The notes: generated by a model not told the origin, from the sequence alone. Positions 34,135 through 45,640 are shown, counted from the stretch's first letter. The stretch: 64,000 nt of DNA from Brachionus manjavacas (GCA_019054805.1 JAHQIY010000001.1:5780501-5844500); one strand, 5' to 3'. Program-made: numbers and translations.

Positions 34135-34509
34135 ATCCAACTTTAGTTTAAATTTAGATATTTGGGACATAGCCGTGTTTTTATAAATAGCCAAGTGGTT
34201 TAAAACGAAAATATTTATTTTCTGTTTTGTGATAAGGCTAATCACAAATTAAGAAAAATTTGAAACAATCAGAAGTTGAGATCATAAACCAGATTTTATA
34301 TAATCTGGGACAAATTTCCTAAATTAAAATTTGAAATTTTTTAAATATTTTCTAATAATTTACTGAAAAACAAAAATTTTAACAATACTAATAATAGCGT
34401 AGTTCAGACATTCCAATATCTCCAATTTTATTTACATTAATTAAAATTGGAATCTTTTTAAGATTTTTTATAATTTGCAAGATTTAATTAAAAATTTAGA
34501 ACGACACAA

Positions 34510-34890
34510 ATAAAAGTTTCTATAAGGGCTCATAAATCACTAACAACCCTGATAGTACAAAAATTGTACCTCGGCAAACAGTTTTTAATGTGTTTTTTTC
34601 TTAATCTGTATCGATTACCTCTAGTATTATACGCCTTTTTACTTTCCAATATTTCTCTATATCAACTCATCCAGTTCATTTATGAACTTTTGCTTATTAT
34701 TAGATTACCGCGTCTCCTTCTTGTTGGCAGTGTTGTTAGGTTCAATCTTACAAGCCTCTCAATATAGTTTAATTACACAAAATCAATTAATGCTTCGTGT
34801 TGCTCTTCTCTGTACTCTCGCAAATGTATCTATATTATTCTTCTAGTATGGATTCCATTATAAATTAAAAAAGAGAATAGCGGTTATTGA
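34510..34890 (-). pseudogene. CR1/L2-like RT C-terminal relic
   Basis: The minus strand reads FARVQRRATR, ERLVRLNLTTLPTRRRRGNL, and RGNRYRLRKKHIKNCLPRYN followed by TIRVVSDL, the standard tail of CR1/L2-type elements, with several stops and frame slips. The plus-strand ORF at 34564-34767 is its shadow. Confidence 0.7.
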
Positions 34891-36104
34891 AAAAAAATTT
34901 AAAACTGTATGAAATTTTCATTTTATTTTTATTTTAAATAATAAAAACTTTTTTTCAAATTTTTCTAACAAAAAATTATATTTTCAAATTTCATTTAAAC
35001 ATTTTACTTTTTTTACGATGCAAGCATTTTCATATTTAAAATTAAACTTGTTAGTGAGATAGAACAAGTTTAGTTTTTATTTAAAAATTAAAAAAAAAAT
35101 CTTAAATTTTTTTTGTGTTTTGTGGTTCATCTTAAACACTTTAATTGTGGTTCGTTTAATGTATTTCAACAAAAAATTTTATAATAAAAAAAAGGAAAAT
35201 AGAACGTAGAAATAGGTCTAATCAACGTAGTATCTCATTTGTTTATTTTTTTTTGTTTTTTTTAACATCGCCTTAAAGGCGTTCATTGAAATAAATAATA
35301 ATGATAATAATTATTTTAAGTGTTCATCATTTCATGAGACTGAATAAGTTAGAAAAAGTTTTAGTTCCAAAAATATCTCCGTTCTATTATCTATTTTTCA
35401 TTATATAAGTTTTTGTTAAAATATATTAAACAAACTTCATTTTAAAATTTTGAAAAAGGATTTTTAATGTTTTTTATTTTGGGTAAAAAAGATGCAACCA
35501 AGTATCTTGCAGTATTTTTTTAAATATACTGTATAATAGTAAATTTTGATTTATCAAAAAAATAAGATTTTTTTTTCTTTTTGTTTTTGAAATTCACAAT
35601 ACCTTCAATTATCAAAATAAAAATTAAACTCGTTCAATTAAAAAAAGTTAAATTTCAAGAATAAAAAAGCTTGCAATATTAACTTAAAATTATTTTTTTA
35701 TTTGAGACTGAAAAAAATATCTGAAAATCGCACTTTTTCAATGCTATTTCAACATTGGATATACTTTGTAATTCAAACACAAAAAATTAAACCAAATACT
35801 TTTGAAATTAAAATTAAATTTGAAAAGTAAACTTTCATCTACTAATAATATGAAAAGATTTCAAAAAGAAAAAAAAATCAAAATAAATTTAAAAATCTAT
35901 TTTATCAATGGATAAAGAAAATATTTTTTAAAAATTTTTCTTTTTTTTAAATCTACATAACATATAAAGCATGTTACATTAAAAATATTTGAATTAATTC
36001 AAAGATTAATATTAATATCTAAAGATAAACTCTCTGGGCAAGTTATGATTTTCTGTAAAAGAATTCTGTAAATCTTATTGTTCAGTTAGTATAATAATTG
36101 TCCT
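34891..36104. other. AT-rich region with LINE-like tail near 35265
   Basis: No gene. At 35262-35305 AACATCGCCTTAAAGGCGTT is followed by CATTGAAATAAATAATAATG, a stem-loop plus A-rich microsatellite typical of a retroposon 3' end. Confidence 0.35.
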
Positions 36105-36385
36105 TTTTCTTTCCTAGCCGATAATGAGGAGGTGATCATCTCCATTTCCAGTACCATTTTTAGAGTCACGGATCCGATATCACCCAAAAGTTATTCCATC
36201 AAGTTAACCTTCTACACCGCTATTAATGCCAAGTCGAGAATGGTCCCCTTTTTTAATGAAAGGAGTATAAATATTCGTTCGGTACTGCAGAAATATTTTG
36301 AAGATTTTTCACCCTAAGTGGGTTTTGAACCCTCGATCCTCGGCTTGCATGACTAACACATAAACCATTCGACTATACGGGATAA
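36105..36385 (-). mobile_element. tRNA-derived SINE
   Basis: Read on the minus strand it starts CCCGTATAGTCGAATGGTTT (tRNA-like 5' half with an A-box) and carries GGATCGAGGGTTCAAAACCC (B-box). A body of about 220 bp ends with CACCTCCTCATTATCGGCTA. This layout is typical of a tRNA-derived SINE transcribed by RNA polymerase III. The plus-strand ORF at 36132-36317 lies within the body and is not a gene. Confidence 0.7.
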
Positions 36386-36465
36386 ATTCTGTAGTTCAAT
36401 TAATATCTTTTAAATTTTTTTTACAAGATTTAAATAAAAAATTAAAATAATGGCAAATCAATTTT

Positions 36466-37851
36466 TTATTTCTTATTTAAAATCTTCCTTAGTTCAAAAG
36501 CTAGAACAGCAAACGCAACACTACAATTTAAGCTGTCCATATTAATAGGAATATTTATTGGTAATACTTGGTACTCTTGACTGTTTAATTCATAAAAATG
36601 ACCATCTACACCATGGGCCTCATTTCCGATAACTAAGCATACTTTGTCATCTGGGTTTAATTTTTTTGATAGGTCTGAATAATCAAAAGCATCACGAGTT
36701 AAATTTGAATCTGCAATTAGTATTTTATAGTCTTTTGTAATATAGTTAAAGATGTTTTTGGAAATGATGTTCTGTTTAATATCTATATAGAAATGACCGC
36801 CCATGGCCGATCGCATGACTTTTTGGTTCCATGGATTCACAGAGCCTTTTGTGACCAATATTTGCTCACAGCCAATTGATGCTGCTGTTCGTATTATTGT
36901 ACCCATGTTACCAGGATCAGAAACTCTATCCAAAATAACTCGAAATGATTCTCTTTTAAGAATTTTTTCCGGGTAAAAATTTGCAAATGCTAGTTTGAAA
37001 AAATAATTATAAAAGAGATTGAAATTAAGTTAATTAAGTTAAAATTGACTCTAAATTACAGAAATAAAATAAAAAATATTCCTACGATTTAATTCTTTTT
37101 ATTTTGGCTTAAAAAAAATGATATGAAAATTTGAGTCTAATTTAAAAATTAAAAAAATTTAAATCTACTGGACTGAAAAGGCATGATTTTAACTACATTA
37201 GATAAAAGTTTTAATTTTACAAGATATTTTTACTTTTTAAATTTTAAAAAATAACAATTAATTTAATAATTAATCATCAATTAATTATCTCTGCACTCAA
37301 GTTTACTTTTTTTTCTGAAATGAGAAATTCAATCTTTAATGCATTCAATTACATGATCTCATTTTTTTAAATATAGGTTTGCGTAAATTTTAAAGTTATT
37401 GGATTTTAATGGTAAAAACAAAATTCTATTTTGTGCCAAAAAATATATCAAGATTATATATAGTATTAATTTAGAGTTTATTTTTATGAAGTTGACATTT
37501 TAAGTTTTATTAATAATAAAAAAATTAAAAATTGCTAAAAATACCTAAAATTCCTTGATTCGTTTTAACATCACTAATAGAATTCATTAAATCTCGGCTA
37601 ATTTTTCGATAAATAATTCCCTTTTTAATTAAACTGTTGTCGGTTAGCAAATCATCATTGGAATAGAAAACTCTTTGGACTTTAACACAGTCAACTTTTA
37701 TAGCTTCTTTTAACAAAATTTTTCCTTCTAACAAAATTAGACTCTTTTTCGAAAATTTATTCGAAAAATCTTTTAAATCATTCAAACTGTTTTTCGCGTT
37801 ATTAATTGAAAATTTTGTAATTTTTCGATCAATGACATATCTATTTTTAGC
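36466..37851 (-). CDS. MRM3: SpoU-family rRNA 2'-O-methyltransferase, MRM3-like
   Basis: Two exons, 37545-37851 and 36466-36989, join in phase 1 over a 555-bp intron (GTATTT to AACTAG) to give at least 276 residues. Exon 1 carries the substrate-binding part (LILLEGKILLKEAIK, then KTNQGIL). Exon 2 carries the three SpoU motifs: DRVSDPGNMGTIIRTA, LVIGNEAHGV and INIPINMDSLNCSVAFA, which form the knotted SAM site. The family 2'-O-methylates rRNA; the best match in layout is mitochondrial MRM3, which modifies large-subunit rRNA. The 5' end is incomplete: exon 1 is open back to an acceptor near 37852 with no in-frame ATG, so a small first exon carrying the start and transit peptide is missing from my model. 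The gene diverges from the secreted-protein gene at 38052. Confidence 0.8.
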
Positions 37852-37994
37852 CTTATAAAAATATTTAGTTTAAATTTAAATACAAAACATTTTTATTACT
37901 TTTGATAAAAAGTCAAAATTATTTGAATTTTTTTTCAGCAAGGCAAAAATTCTTGATGTCCCAAATCCTTAAAAAATATTTTAAAAAATTCTGA

Positions 37995-38002
37995 TATAAA
38001 TA
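37995..38002 (+). promoter_or_regulatory. TATA-box-like motif
   Basis: TATAAATA 50-57 bp before ATG 38052, the same octamer and spacing class as at the paralogous gene (34127-34134). Confidence 0.5.
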
Positions 38003-38051
38003 CAAAGCTTAATTTTTAAAATTTTTAACAAAAAAAAATTCAAATACAAAA

Positions 38052-38495
38052 ATGAAAAGTTTAGTGCTTATTTGCTTGTTTGGTATTTTGACAAAAGGAT
38101 TGATTGCTCAACAGGAACAAGAACAAGACCAGAATGAAATGGAATTTAGACAAAGATTGATGGAAGATATGACACTAAGACAAATCTTAAAAATGGTTCC
38201 TCCAATTCAAGCTCAAATTATTCCTTTTGAAGCTCAAAATCCAGTTCAAGTTCAACTTGTTCGCAAGCAAGATATGACTCAAATGAAGGAAATGAAAGAA
38301 CAGCAGGATCAACAAGAACAAGAAGAACAAGGAGAACAAGGAGAACAAGGAGCACAAGGAGCACAAGAAGGACAGGTGGGTCAGCCTGGTCGACAACAAG
38401 GTCTTTCAGCGGCTGTAATTTCTCCGCCATCTCCAGTTTTACCAGTTTTCCCTGCTCGTCCAGTACGTCCTCCAGTTCAGAGCTTATTTCTTTAA
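38052..38495 (+). CDS. Secreted Gln/Glu/Pro protein, PPIQAQ family member 2
   Basis: This intronless ORF of 147 residues has a signal peptide (MKSLVLICLFGILTKGLIAQ). It carries the conserved block MVPPIQAQIIP at about 54-64 and AQNPVQVQLV, then a Gln/Glu/Gly tract and a Pro-rich end (PVLPVFPARPVRPPVQ). It is a paralogue of the protein at 33608-34081, 4 kb away on the other strand: same leader, same PPIQAQ-IP block and spacing, and same promoter octamer, but a Pro-rich rather than Lys-rich tail. The family is unknown to me; secretion is inferred from the leader. AATAAA follows the stop at about 38518. Confidence 0.75.
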   Translation: MKSLVLICLFGILTKGLIAQQEQEQDQNEMEFRQRLMEDMTLRQILKMVPPIQAQIIPFEAQNPVQVQLVRKQDMTQMKEMKEQQDQQEQEEQGEQGEQGAQGAQEGQVGQPGRQQGLSAAVISPPSPVLPVFPARPVRPPVQSLFL

Positions 38496-39446
38496 ATTTA
38501 AGCTTATTTTTTCAAAGAATAAAGTTTTCTTGAAATAAATTTTAAAAATATTATTTTTATTCTTATTATTTTAAATATACAAGAAAATTGTAAATTTAAC
38601 TTACTATTTAAACGAAAACTTCTCATTCTAAAAATAATTAATTAATATTGTTAAATTTGTTAATTTGCACAAGTTTATGAATATTTGAAAATGGAATGAA
38701 AATCCCTTTTGTGGCAGTTACCAACTGGTCTGTATAAATATTAATGATAATTACTAAATTAAAAAAATAATGGACTTAAAGGCAATTTTTTCAGTTTTTT
38801 ATACTAGCTTAGAAAATTTTTTTTTTATTTTTTAATAAAAATAATTTGGGTTAAAATTTAAGAGCTGCATTTATAAAGAAAATACTCGCATTTTTAGATA
38901 TATGATCTACTAATATAATAAAAATTCTATTTTTTAATTCTTTATTCTTGGTAACTATTCTAATTTGGTGACTACTTTTTGGACCATCACTTTATAAAAC
39001 AAAAGATCACTAGAAATATGTGTATCATTTCTAAAAAAAAGTTAATTGATCCTTATTTTTATTATACAATAATTTAATAAAGTTTTTTATTTTAATATGC
39101 TAAGAATATTTTTTTAATTAAATTTTAGAAAAATAATAATACTAAATAATACTAAATAATTTTTATTTTAATTCAATTTCAATCCTTATTAAAAATATTT
39201 GAAGTATTTTTAACTTTAATGATTATTTAATTTTTCATTTAATAATTATAAATTCCTTTTTTCTGTATAAAAATTGACGACCCTTTCTCTTTATAGTAAA
39301 AAATTTCTATTATTTTAAATTAAGGAAAGATTATCTTTAAAAAAAGATTCATTTAATACATTTTAAAAAAAAAATTGTTTTTTTCAGTGTCGCTAAATAA
39401 TGAGCGTTAGAAAAAAAAATTGATTAAAATTTTTTAAATTTATTTA
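38496..39446. other. Intergenic AT-rich sequence
   Basis: No gene or repeat recognised between the secreted-protein gene and the 3' end of PEX10. Confidence 0.5.
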
Positions 39447-40256
39447 TTAGTAGTTATTTAAGCATATAAGTTTATTATGATCAATTATGAGCCGACAACT
39501 TGGACAGGTGATTTGGGAGGAATTTTTACTTAGAGACAAAACATGACGCTGGACACAATACCAACAGAAAACGTGACCACATTGTGTTACAGTTGGAACA
39601 CTAACGTTGTCTAAACAAATTGAACATTTGAATTTACATGAATGACTGGCTAAAGTTAGAATTGGTTCTGAATTCGAAGAGCTCGAGTTTGGCTTCAGCA
39701 ACAAAAAATTCTTTGCTAAATGAATTAAATTTGCTAATAAATCCAAAATTTTAACAACACCGATCAATCGAATCGAGTGTCGATTACGATCTGATGAACT
39801 CTTCGGGTCCAAACTTACATATTTGGTGGATGTGATCCGATTCTCAATTGAATTGAAGGATTGATCGGAGCCAAAGTAAAAAAAAATTTTATTTAAACGC
39901 TTAATAATTAAGTATAAAAGTCTGATAATGTAAATGGCAAGAAAATATTTTATTTTTTGTTTGAATAAAAAATATGGAACGAGTATTTTGAAGGAAACCA
40001 AGGTTAAACGAGCTGCAAAATTTTGTAGATTTTTTTTTTGTGAATTGTAGAAAATGAGATTGTAGCATTCCTCGCCAAGAGTTTGTCGATTAAATAAAGT
40101 TGTCAGCACATAGTAAAGACCATCGGACAAAAGTCGCACATGGTCAAAATTGAATTTATTTAAAATTGATTTTAAACGATTGTATTGAAGTAAACGATAG
40201 TATTTGTCTTTAGACACGCTCCGAATAATGTCAAATTTATTTGGATTTTGATTCAT
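39447..40256 (-). CDS. PEX10: Peroxisome biogenesis factor 10 (RING E3)
   Basis: The 269-residue protein starts at ATG 40254-40256; an upstream in-frame TTG is not a likely start. It has the Pex2/Pex12 N-terminal helical region with hydrophobic segments (about 90-130 and 165-190) and a C-terminal C3HC4 RING: Cys211, 214, 226, His228, Cys231, 234, 251 and 254 (CSICLDNV, QCGHVFCWYC, CPSC). PEX10 sits in the peroxisomal membrane with PEX2 and PEX12 and ubiquitinates the import receptor PEX5 for recycling. The CWYC spacing and C-terminal RING position fit PEX10 better than PEX2 or PEX12. It is shorter than the human protein (326) and intronless. Confidence 0.88.
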   Translation of the reverse strand: MNQNPNKFDIIRSVSKDKYYRLLQYNRLKSILNKFNFDHVRLLSDGLYYVLTTLFNRQTLGEECYNLIFYNSQKKNLQNFAARLTLVSFKILVPYFLFKQKIKYFLAIYIIRLLYLIIKRLNKIFFYFGSDQSFNSIENRITSTKYVSLDPKSSSDRNRHSIRLIGVVKILDLLANLIHLAKNFLLLKPNSSSSNSEPILTLASHSCKFKCSICLDNVSVPTVTQCGHVFCWYCVQRHVLSLSKNSSQITCPSCRLIIDHNKLICLNNY

Positions 40257-41546
40257 TTTGACTTGGCTTTGGCAATCTGATGAAAATTTTGGCAAGAGAA
40301 GTTAAATTTACATTCAAACGAATTAAGTCGATTAAAACTCTATCAAAAATTAAAATTATTTTTAGAACTGTTTTTATTTTTGTCTTTATTTAAATTTTGA
40401 ATTTTTCAGAATTTTATAAAATAGTGGGAAAAATAAATTTGTTACATGACTTAAAGTACAAGTAGTTTTGAAATTAATTTAAATTAAATAACACTCTTTT
40501 TATTTAATTTATAATTTATAAGAATGTAAATATGATCAAAAAGTATTTTAAAGTCAAATAAAAACCTTAAGATAATTGCCTTTAAGTTCTTTTTCTAAAG
40601 CCATTTTTTTATATTCATGATTTCAGGAGATCTGAAAATATCATAAATATTTAGTTATCTTAATGTAAAATTAATTTTGTAATTATCAAATTATTTTATT
40701 GCTGTTAAATAATTCTGAATCATAGAAAAAAAATAAAAAATTAAAAACATAAAATTTTCTTCATCTCTTTTTTTAATTTTTTATCAACTTAAAAGATTAT
40801 TTTAAATATTAAATTTACATTGTGCTTAACATGAATTTTTATAAATCACCAATCTAAAATTTTAATAATAAATTATTACAATTTTGTAATGATACATGGA
40901 TTTATAGAAAATTTCTGGAACTTAAGATCATAAAATGCAATATTTGGCTGTAAATAATAAAATTGGAAGAAAGATTAAACTAAAAAAATTGGCATTTTAG
41001 AGAACAAATTTTTTTTAGAGAAAAGTATTTTGAAAAAAAATTTTAAAATAAAAAAGAATATTGAAGCTGTAGAATTTAACAAAGAAAAGAGATACCAAGT
41101 TATTTTAAAAATTTAAAGAAAAGATTTTTTTTTCAAGAAATTTATGTTTTAAATTTGGATTTTTTTAAATATTTGTGAAATTCAATAAAAAGGGTCTTAT
41201 CAAAAACACTGGCCCCCAAATTTTGAAAGATTTTTTTGAAATTTATAACATGCGACTTTATTTGAGTACTTGGTGAAAATTAAATTGTTTATTTTGTAAT
41301 AAAATAATTTTTTTGTACCTGAAACAATAAAAATATACTAATTCTATTATTTTTGTTATATTTATGTTATTTAAATTAAATTAAATAAAATTGTTCCTAA
41401 CGTTAGTATTTGGTTTTTTTAATAAATATATTTGACTCGTTATATAATTATATGCCATTTTAATATGCCAATATTTTTTCTTTGAAATTTCCGTTCCTCA
41501 TAAAACCCCAGAATGATTAAAATTTTGAAGAAATGAATATTTTGAA
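40257..41546. other. AT-rich; relic of foldback terminus at 41190
   Basis: No gene. 41190-41232 (GGGTCTTATCAAAAACACTG, then GCCCCCAAATTTTGAA) is a diverged terminus of the 21429-22166 element without its partner. Confidence 0.4.
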
Positions 41547-41683
41547 TTATTTATTTAGATACTTGAAAATTTCTGGGTCCATATCAAAACCGGCCAATTG
41601 AGCCAAACATAAAAGTTCACTTTCATCTTGACTCAAACTCATTTTGGACACCGAACCGAAGCTATTAGTCGAAAACGAATCCA
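41547..41683 (-). CDS. MZT2-like fragment (gamma-tubulin complex partner)
   Basis: After an acceptor (GGTGTTTAG) at 41684 the minus strand stays open to a TAA at 41547. It reads DSFSTNSFGSVSKMSLSQDE, then SELLCLAQLAGFDMDPEIFK. The SLSxxE-EL--LAQ-AG-DPE-FK pattern matches the core helix of mitotic-spindle organizing protein 2, which binds gamma-tubulin ring complexes. The family continues with LLKLNV and a second helix pair, not found here. A possible donor (AAGTATCT) at FK suggests a further exon I could not locate. The gene may be broken or incomplete. Confidence 0.4.
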
Positions 41684-41929
41684 CTAAACACCAAAATAAA
41701 CAAATAAGCAATACTTTTTTTACAAACAGATTTTAGTCCGCATTTAAATAAATCAAAACAAATAAAATTTCTATATTTTTTATTTTAATAATTTAAATCC
41801 CATTTAAAAAAAAAAGAAAGAAAAAACAATAGGCAGCAAAGACACACGAATTAAAACAATCTATTAAAACTACTAATAATTGATTATCTATTTGTTCTGT
41901 TTTATTATTAAATAAAATGGAATATTATT

Positions 41930-44050
41930 TTAAGGCTGGCCTCTATTCTCAAGATCTTTGACCTTGTAAATACGAACCATCCAATGCTCAGTGGTGTACG
42001 CCTCCTCGAGTTTGGACAATTCAAAATTTTTGTTACCAATCTCAGCATTGCGCACTCGGTCATAGCCGGGTGGTTTGTCTCCCTCAGTATACACCTGGCC
42101 AAATCTGTAATAGGACAATTTGTACATTAGGCAATTGAGAAGCTTGGGTGCACCATCTTTGTCCACTCTGTACTCTCCTTGTGGCGTGTAATAGTCACTT
42201 TCTTTGATATGAGCGCCTTTTTCTGTCGAACCTCCTATTCGCACCATCCACATAAATTTGTTTATGTCATCAGACGAGTAGCCTACCATGCCGCCAAAAA
42301 TCACCAGCACATAGTCCACGTCCAGCTCTCTCATGATCTCGTAGGCCTTGTCCTCGGGCGAAGCCATTGCTTGACCAACTCGCGATATGTGCGTGTTGTT
42401 CCACGTGTTATTGTCCACCAGTATGGTCCGATTGGCCATTGCAGTGATCTGATAGCCGTAGTCCCACCATGACATCACTTTGGCGTTTTCTGGCGTGTTG
42501 TAGCGCAGCCAGTAGTAGGCCTCCCTGAAGTCATCAAATATTATCTTGTCTCCATTCCCGCCTCGAGCCGACAGCACAATGGACGGACTTGAGTACGCTT
42601 CGGAGGTGACCCATACGCAGTGGAACGCGTAGTTGGCCAAAATGAACGCCATAAAAAACACTACCAGCGAAGCGAACTCGGACTTTTTCGGATAATTTTC
42701 ATCCGATTTCTTGCTCTTTTTGTCGCCCTTGTTACCATCCAAATTTTTCATATAAGTAGCCAGCACTGAACTGATGCCTATGCCGGACAGAATGCACATG
42801 ACCGGCGCCAACACCAGCATCAAACGAACCATGACTCCGGCGAAGTAAATACTGGTCATGCCGTACAAAATAATGAATATATTGGCCTCGGTCAAGCTTT
42901 TGAAGCAGTAGTAGAGACCGACTGGAAAAAAAATGACCAATATTTGAAGATCAAAGTAGAAGGAAGACCAACTGGTCGGCTGGTGCTCGCTTACCGAAGC
43001 TATGATCGGAATGTTGTTCTTGGCATAGGACGGGTCTAGCAGAGAGTAGAATCTGCCGGTCCATGGTGCTATTTTGCCAGTCACAGTCAGCACCACGACA
43101 CCAATGGCTGCTACTGAGCCTAACACAATGGCCACTGATCTAAACAAGGCTTCGAATTGTTTTTGGGTGAGCTTGCTCTTGGCATAGTTGTAAAAGGCTA
43201 ATAGTTGACATAGGCCGAACACACCAAGCGAGGCCATGTGCTCGCTGGTCGAAACAGGCTGAAAGCCGACAAAAGAAATTTGCATGGACAGAATGGTGCC
43301 GAGCACGTATACGGTCGAGTAAGCGACGTATACGCGGTTCGAAAATCTTCCTACAATCATCAGGACCAAAACATGCAAAGGAATTAAATTTATCAAAAAA
43401 ACGTAGCCGCCCCATGAGGAGACCATGTAGAAGTAGGCGATGGCACAGCTTGCCGCCCAGTAAATTGAGCCGGTCTTGACCGATCGCACCCAGAGCCAGT
43501 AGGTGAGCAGCATACAGAATATAGCGATGCCCTCGTTGTCATATGAGCCGGCTACCGAGCGCGAAATGTAACCTGGCACGGCAGCGATCAGGCAGGCGGA
43601 GACCAGTGCCGAGCTAGCATTGCTAAGCTCTTTGGTAAGCAAATAGGTGACAATGACGGTCAATGAGGAGAAAAAAGGAGCCAAAAAGACACAAACATTG
43701 CGCACGTCAATTGAAAAGTTGGCAAAATTGAGAAAATGGTAGAAGAGAGCGGATGTGACCATGAGGCCTGGGTATATGGTTCCGCCGATGATTCTGCCCA
43801 ATGGGTACCAGGCTCGATCGTCGAACCAGTTGTGGAAATTGTAGAATCCTTCATCGGCAAGAAATTTAGTTGTTCTGTAGTTGAAGTAAGGATCGAATTC
43901 ATGGATGACCGACTCGTAGCGTAGCACCGAGAATAGGCGCACAGCGAATGCAAGGATTGCAGCGCCTGATAAAATTACCAATTTGAGGAATGTTTCCTTC
44001 TTTTCGGTGCTCAGATTGGAGATTAGTTTCGGAAGTTTAATAACATCCAT
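41930..44050 (-). CDS. STT3A: Oligosaccharyltransferase catalytic subunit STT3 (STT3A type)
   Basis: This intronless protein of 706 residues matches the usual STT3A length (705). It transfers the lipid-linked glycan to Asn in N-X-S/T in the ER lumen. It has about 13 TM segments. The first acidic motif ([10 protein letters not shown], Asp53) is in the first luminal loop, DNEG is at 171-174, SVSEHQP (residues 352-358) is in the fifth external loop, and WWDYG is at 528-532 in the C-terminal luminal domain, followed by [10 protein letters not shown]. It ends [12 protein letters not shown], as STT3A does. Close agreement along the whole length and the short C-terminus favour STT3A over STT3B. GC content is high against the flanks, consistent with a conserved, well-expressed gene. 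Confidence 0.95.
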   Translation of the reverse strand: MDVIKLPKLISNLSTEKKETFLKLVILSGAAILAFAVRLFSVLRYESVIHEFDPYFNYRTTKFLADEGFYNFHNWFDDRAWYPLGRIIGGTIYPGLMVTSALFYHFLNFANFSIDVRNVCVFLAPFFSSLTVIVTYLLTKELSNASSALVSACLIAAVPGYISRSVAGSYDNEGIAIFCMLLTYWLWVRSVKTGSIYWAASCAIAYFYMVSSWGGYVFLINLIPLHVLVLMIVGRFSNRVYVAYSTVYVLGTILSMQISFVGFQPVSTSEHMASLGVFGLCQLLAFYNYAKSKLTQKQFEALFRSVAIVLGSVAAIGVVVLTVTGKIAPWTGRFYSLLDPSYAKNNIPIIASVSEHQPTSWSSFYFDLQILVIFFPVGLYYCFKSLTEANIFIILYGMTSIYFAGVMVRLMLVLAPVMCILSGIGISSVLATYMKNLDGNKGDKKSKKSDENYPKKSEFASLVVFFMAFILANYAFHCVWVTSEAYSSPSIVLSARGGNGDKIIFDDFREAYYWLRYNTPENAKVMSWWDYGYQITAMANRTILVDNNTWNNTHISRVGQAMASPEDKAYEIMRELDVDYVLVIFGGMVGYSSDDINKFMWMVRIGGSTEKGAHIKESDYYTPQGEYRVDKDGAPKLLNCLMYKLSYYRFGQVYTEGDKPPGYDRVRNAEIGNKNFELSKLEEAYTTEHWMVRIYKVKDLENRGQP

Positions 44051-45154
44051 TTCTAAATAAAAAAAGAAGTTTTTATTTTAAATAGTGACGTTGAATAGTT
44101 TATTTATTGAATCTTTTTTAAGTCAATTAGGTTTAAGTGAATGCAGTGGTTTTTAAATTTTGAATTTTTTTTTGAAAATTAAGTTTACACGTATGTTCGA
44201 CATTCACCTATAAAATGTTTTTTATTTAAGTGCACGAATGCAGATGAGATTTTTTATGTTACTTTTTATTTAAAGGTAATCTAATTTTTTCAAGCCATAA
44301 ATCTTAACTTTGTCTTGTTAAGTTATAGACAAAAATTGAATTGAATTTTTTTGTCTAAAAAAATGAGCTAAAAATTATCCAATTTGAATTTAATTTTAAT
44401 TTTGAATAACTTTTTTTTTAGCGTACAGTGCTAAAAGCTAAGAAAAATTAATTTCTCATTTTTTCAATCTGAAGCCTTTAATGAAGTTAATGAAGAATGC
44501 GTCCATTAAATTCCAAAGAAACTTCTTCCATTCATTTTTTTTTTAAATAAATCAAACTACATAAGTCTAAACTTTAACAACATTATAAAAGACTTGAATT
44601 ATAAAAAAAAGATTTTTTATTTTTTAAGTCAAAATAGGAAATTCTTCAGATAAAATATTTTTTTTTCAAGTACAATTAAATAGCCTTGGGTCAAACACAG
44701 AGTGTGGCAAATGGTTTACCAAATTTTGTAATCATCTCTGAAACAAAAACTTGGTGATATAACTGATCAAAAATTTTTAAACAAATATTTTGAATTTATG
44801 ATCAGAATAGAATATTGAATTTTTAAAGAGCCAAATAAATTCTTGATTATCGTTAACTAATATTTTCCTTATTCATATAAAATGACATAATATTATGTTT
44901 TCTAAAGGAGAAACACAAAAGAATTTTAGTTTAAAAAAATAAGCTGATTGTCAATCCATGATTTATGCATGTTTAGGTACTGGTGAATGCTTCCCTCGGC
45001 AATGAAATATGGAAAAAAATTTTAATTAAATGTTTAAAAGTTTTTTTTTGATTCCTTTGATTTTGTGCATTGACCCTTTAATTAAATTTTTTATTTTATT
45101 TTCAAAAGTTAAATTAAACAATGACCATTTATTTTTCAAAAATAAATTTTTTTT
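44051..45154. other. AT-rich upstream region of STT3
   Basis: No gene seen; the part next to 44050 should hold the STT3 promoter and 5' UTR. Confidence 0.45.
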
Positions 45155-45640
45155 ATTTACAGTCTCTATCAACAGAACCTGCTGGGAAGTACAGCCAAGT
45201 TGAGCAAGTCCCAACAGCGACAGAACCAACAGAAAAGAGCAGGCTCAGAGCATCGCTCATGGCTACGCAACAAACCAAAGCGTTTGTGTGTTTGTTTCCC
45301 GTCTCAGTATTCAGCCCCAATTCACAATTGGCCGTATTCGTTGGCGACGACGATACGCCGCAGATAGGATCTACAGCCACGAGCGAACCAATGTCGCACA
45401 CTCCGCAAATCATGATTCATTTGCCTATGGATGAGCCATTAAGTGATACGCTCGGTCACGTTCAAGGTCTGTTAGGAACCGGCAAAACTACGGCAAAATC
45501 GTACACTATTTTTTTGTATTTTGTTTCCCCGAACGTCGGGACCCGTTCTCTCACGGCGAGGGAGTAATTTAACACCCCCTCCAGCAGACCCCGGTCTTCT
45601 GGGCCTTGTTGGATTTCTTTAAATATTGATGTTACTTTTC
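45155..45640. other. GC-rich cassette of unknown origin
   Basis: About 480 bp with near-even base composition inside very AT-rich DNA. The plus frame is open 45121-45567 (148 codons) and the minus frame 45153-45413. Neither protein is recognisable; GLLGTGKTT at the end resembles a P-loop but has no other helicase or ATPase motif near it. The 3' part has short hairpins (CCCGAACGTCGGG and CCCGGTCTTCTGGG) and then an A-rich stretch with AATAAA near 45653, which suggests the 3' end of a retroposed transcript or a 5'-truncated retroelement. Confidence 0.35.

Noticed and set aside
34564..34767. 67-codon hydrophobic plus ORF
   Set aside because: The minus strand has the CR1-like RT tail.
36132..36317. 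61-codon plus-strand ORF
   Set aside because: It lies inside the body of the tRNA-derived SINE.
36330..36385. Functional tRNA gene
   Set aside because: A- and B-box are present but the cloverleaf is imperfect and a SINE body follows.
42179..42472. ORFs antisense or frame-shifted within STT3
   Set aside because: Shadows of a highly conserved gene; none has independent support.
45121..45567. Possible helicase or ATPase from GLLGTGKTT
   Set aside because: No Walker B or other motif, and most of the frame has no protein-like pattern; one short motif is not enough.
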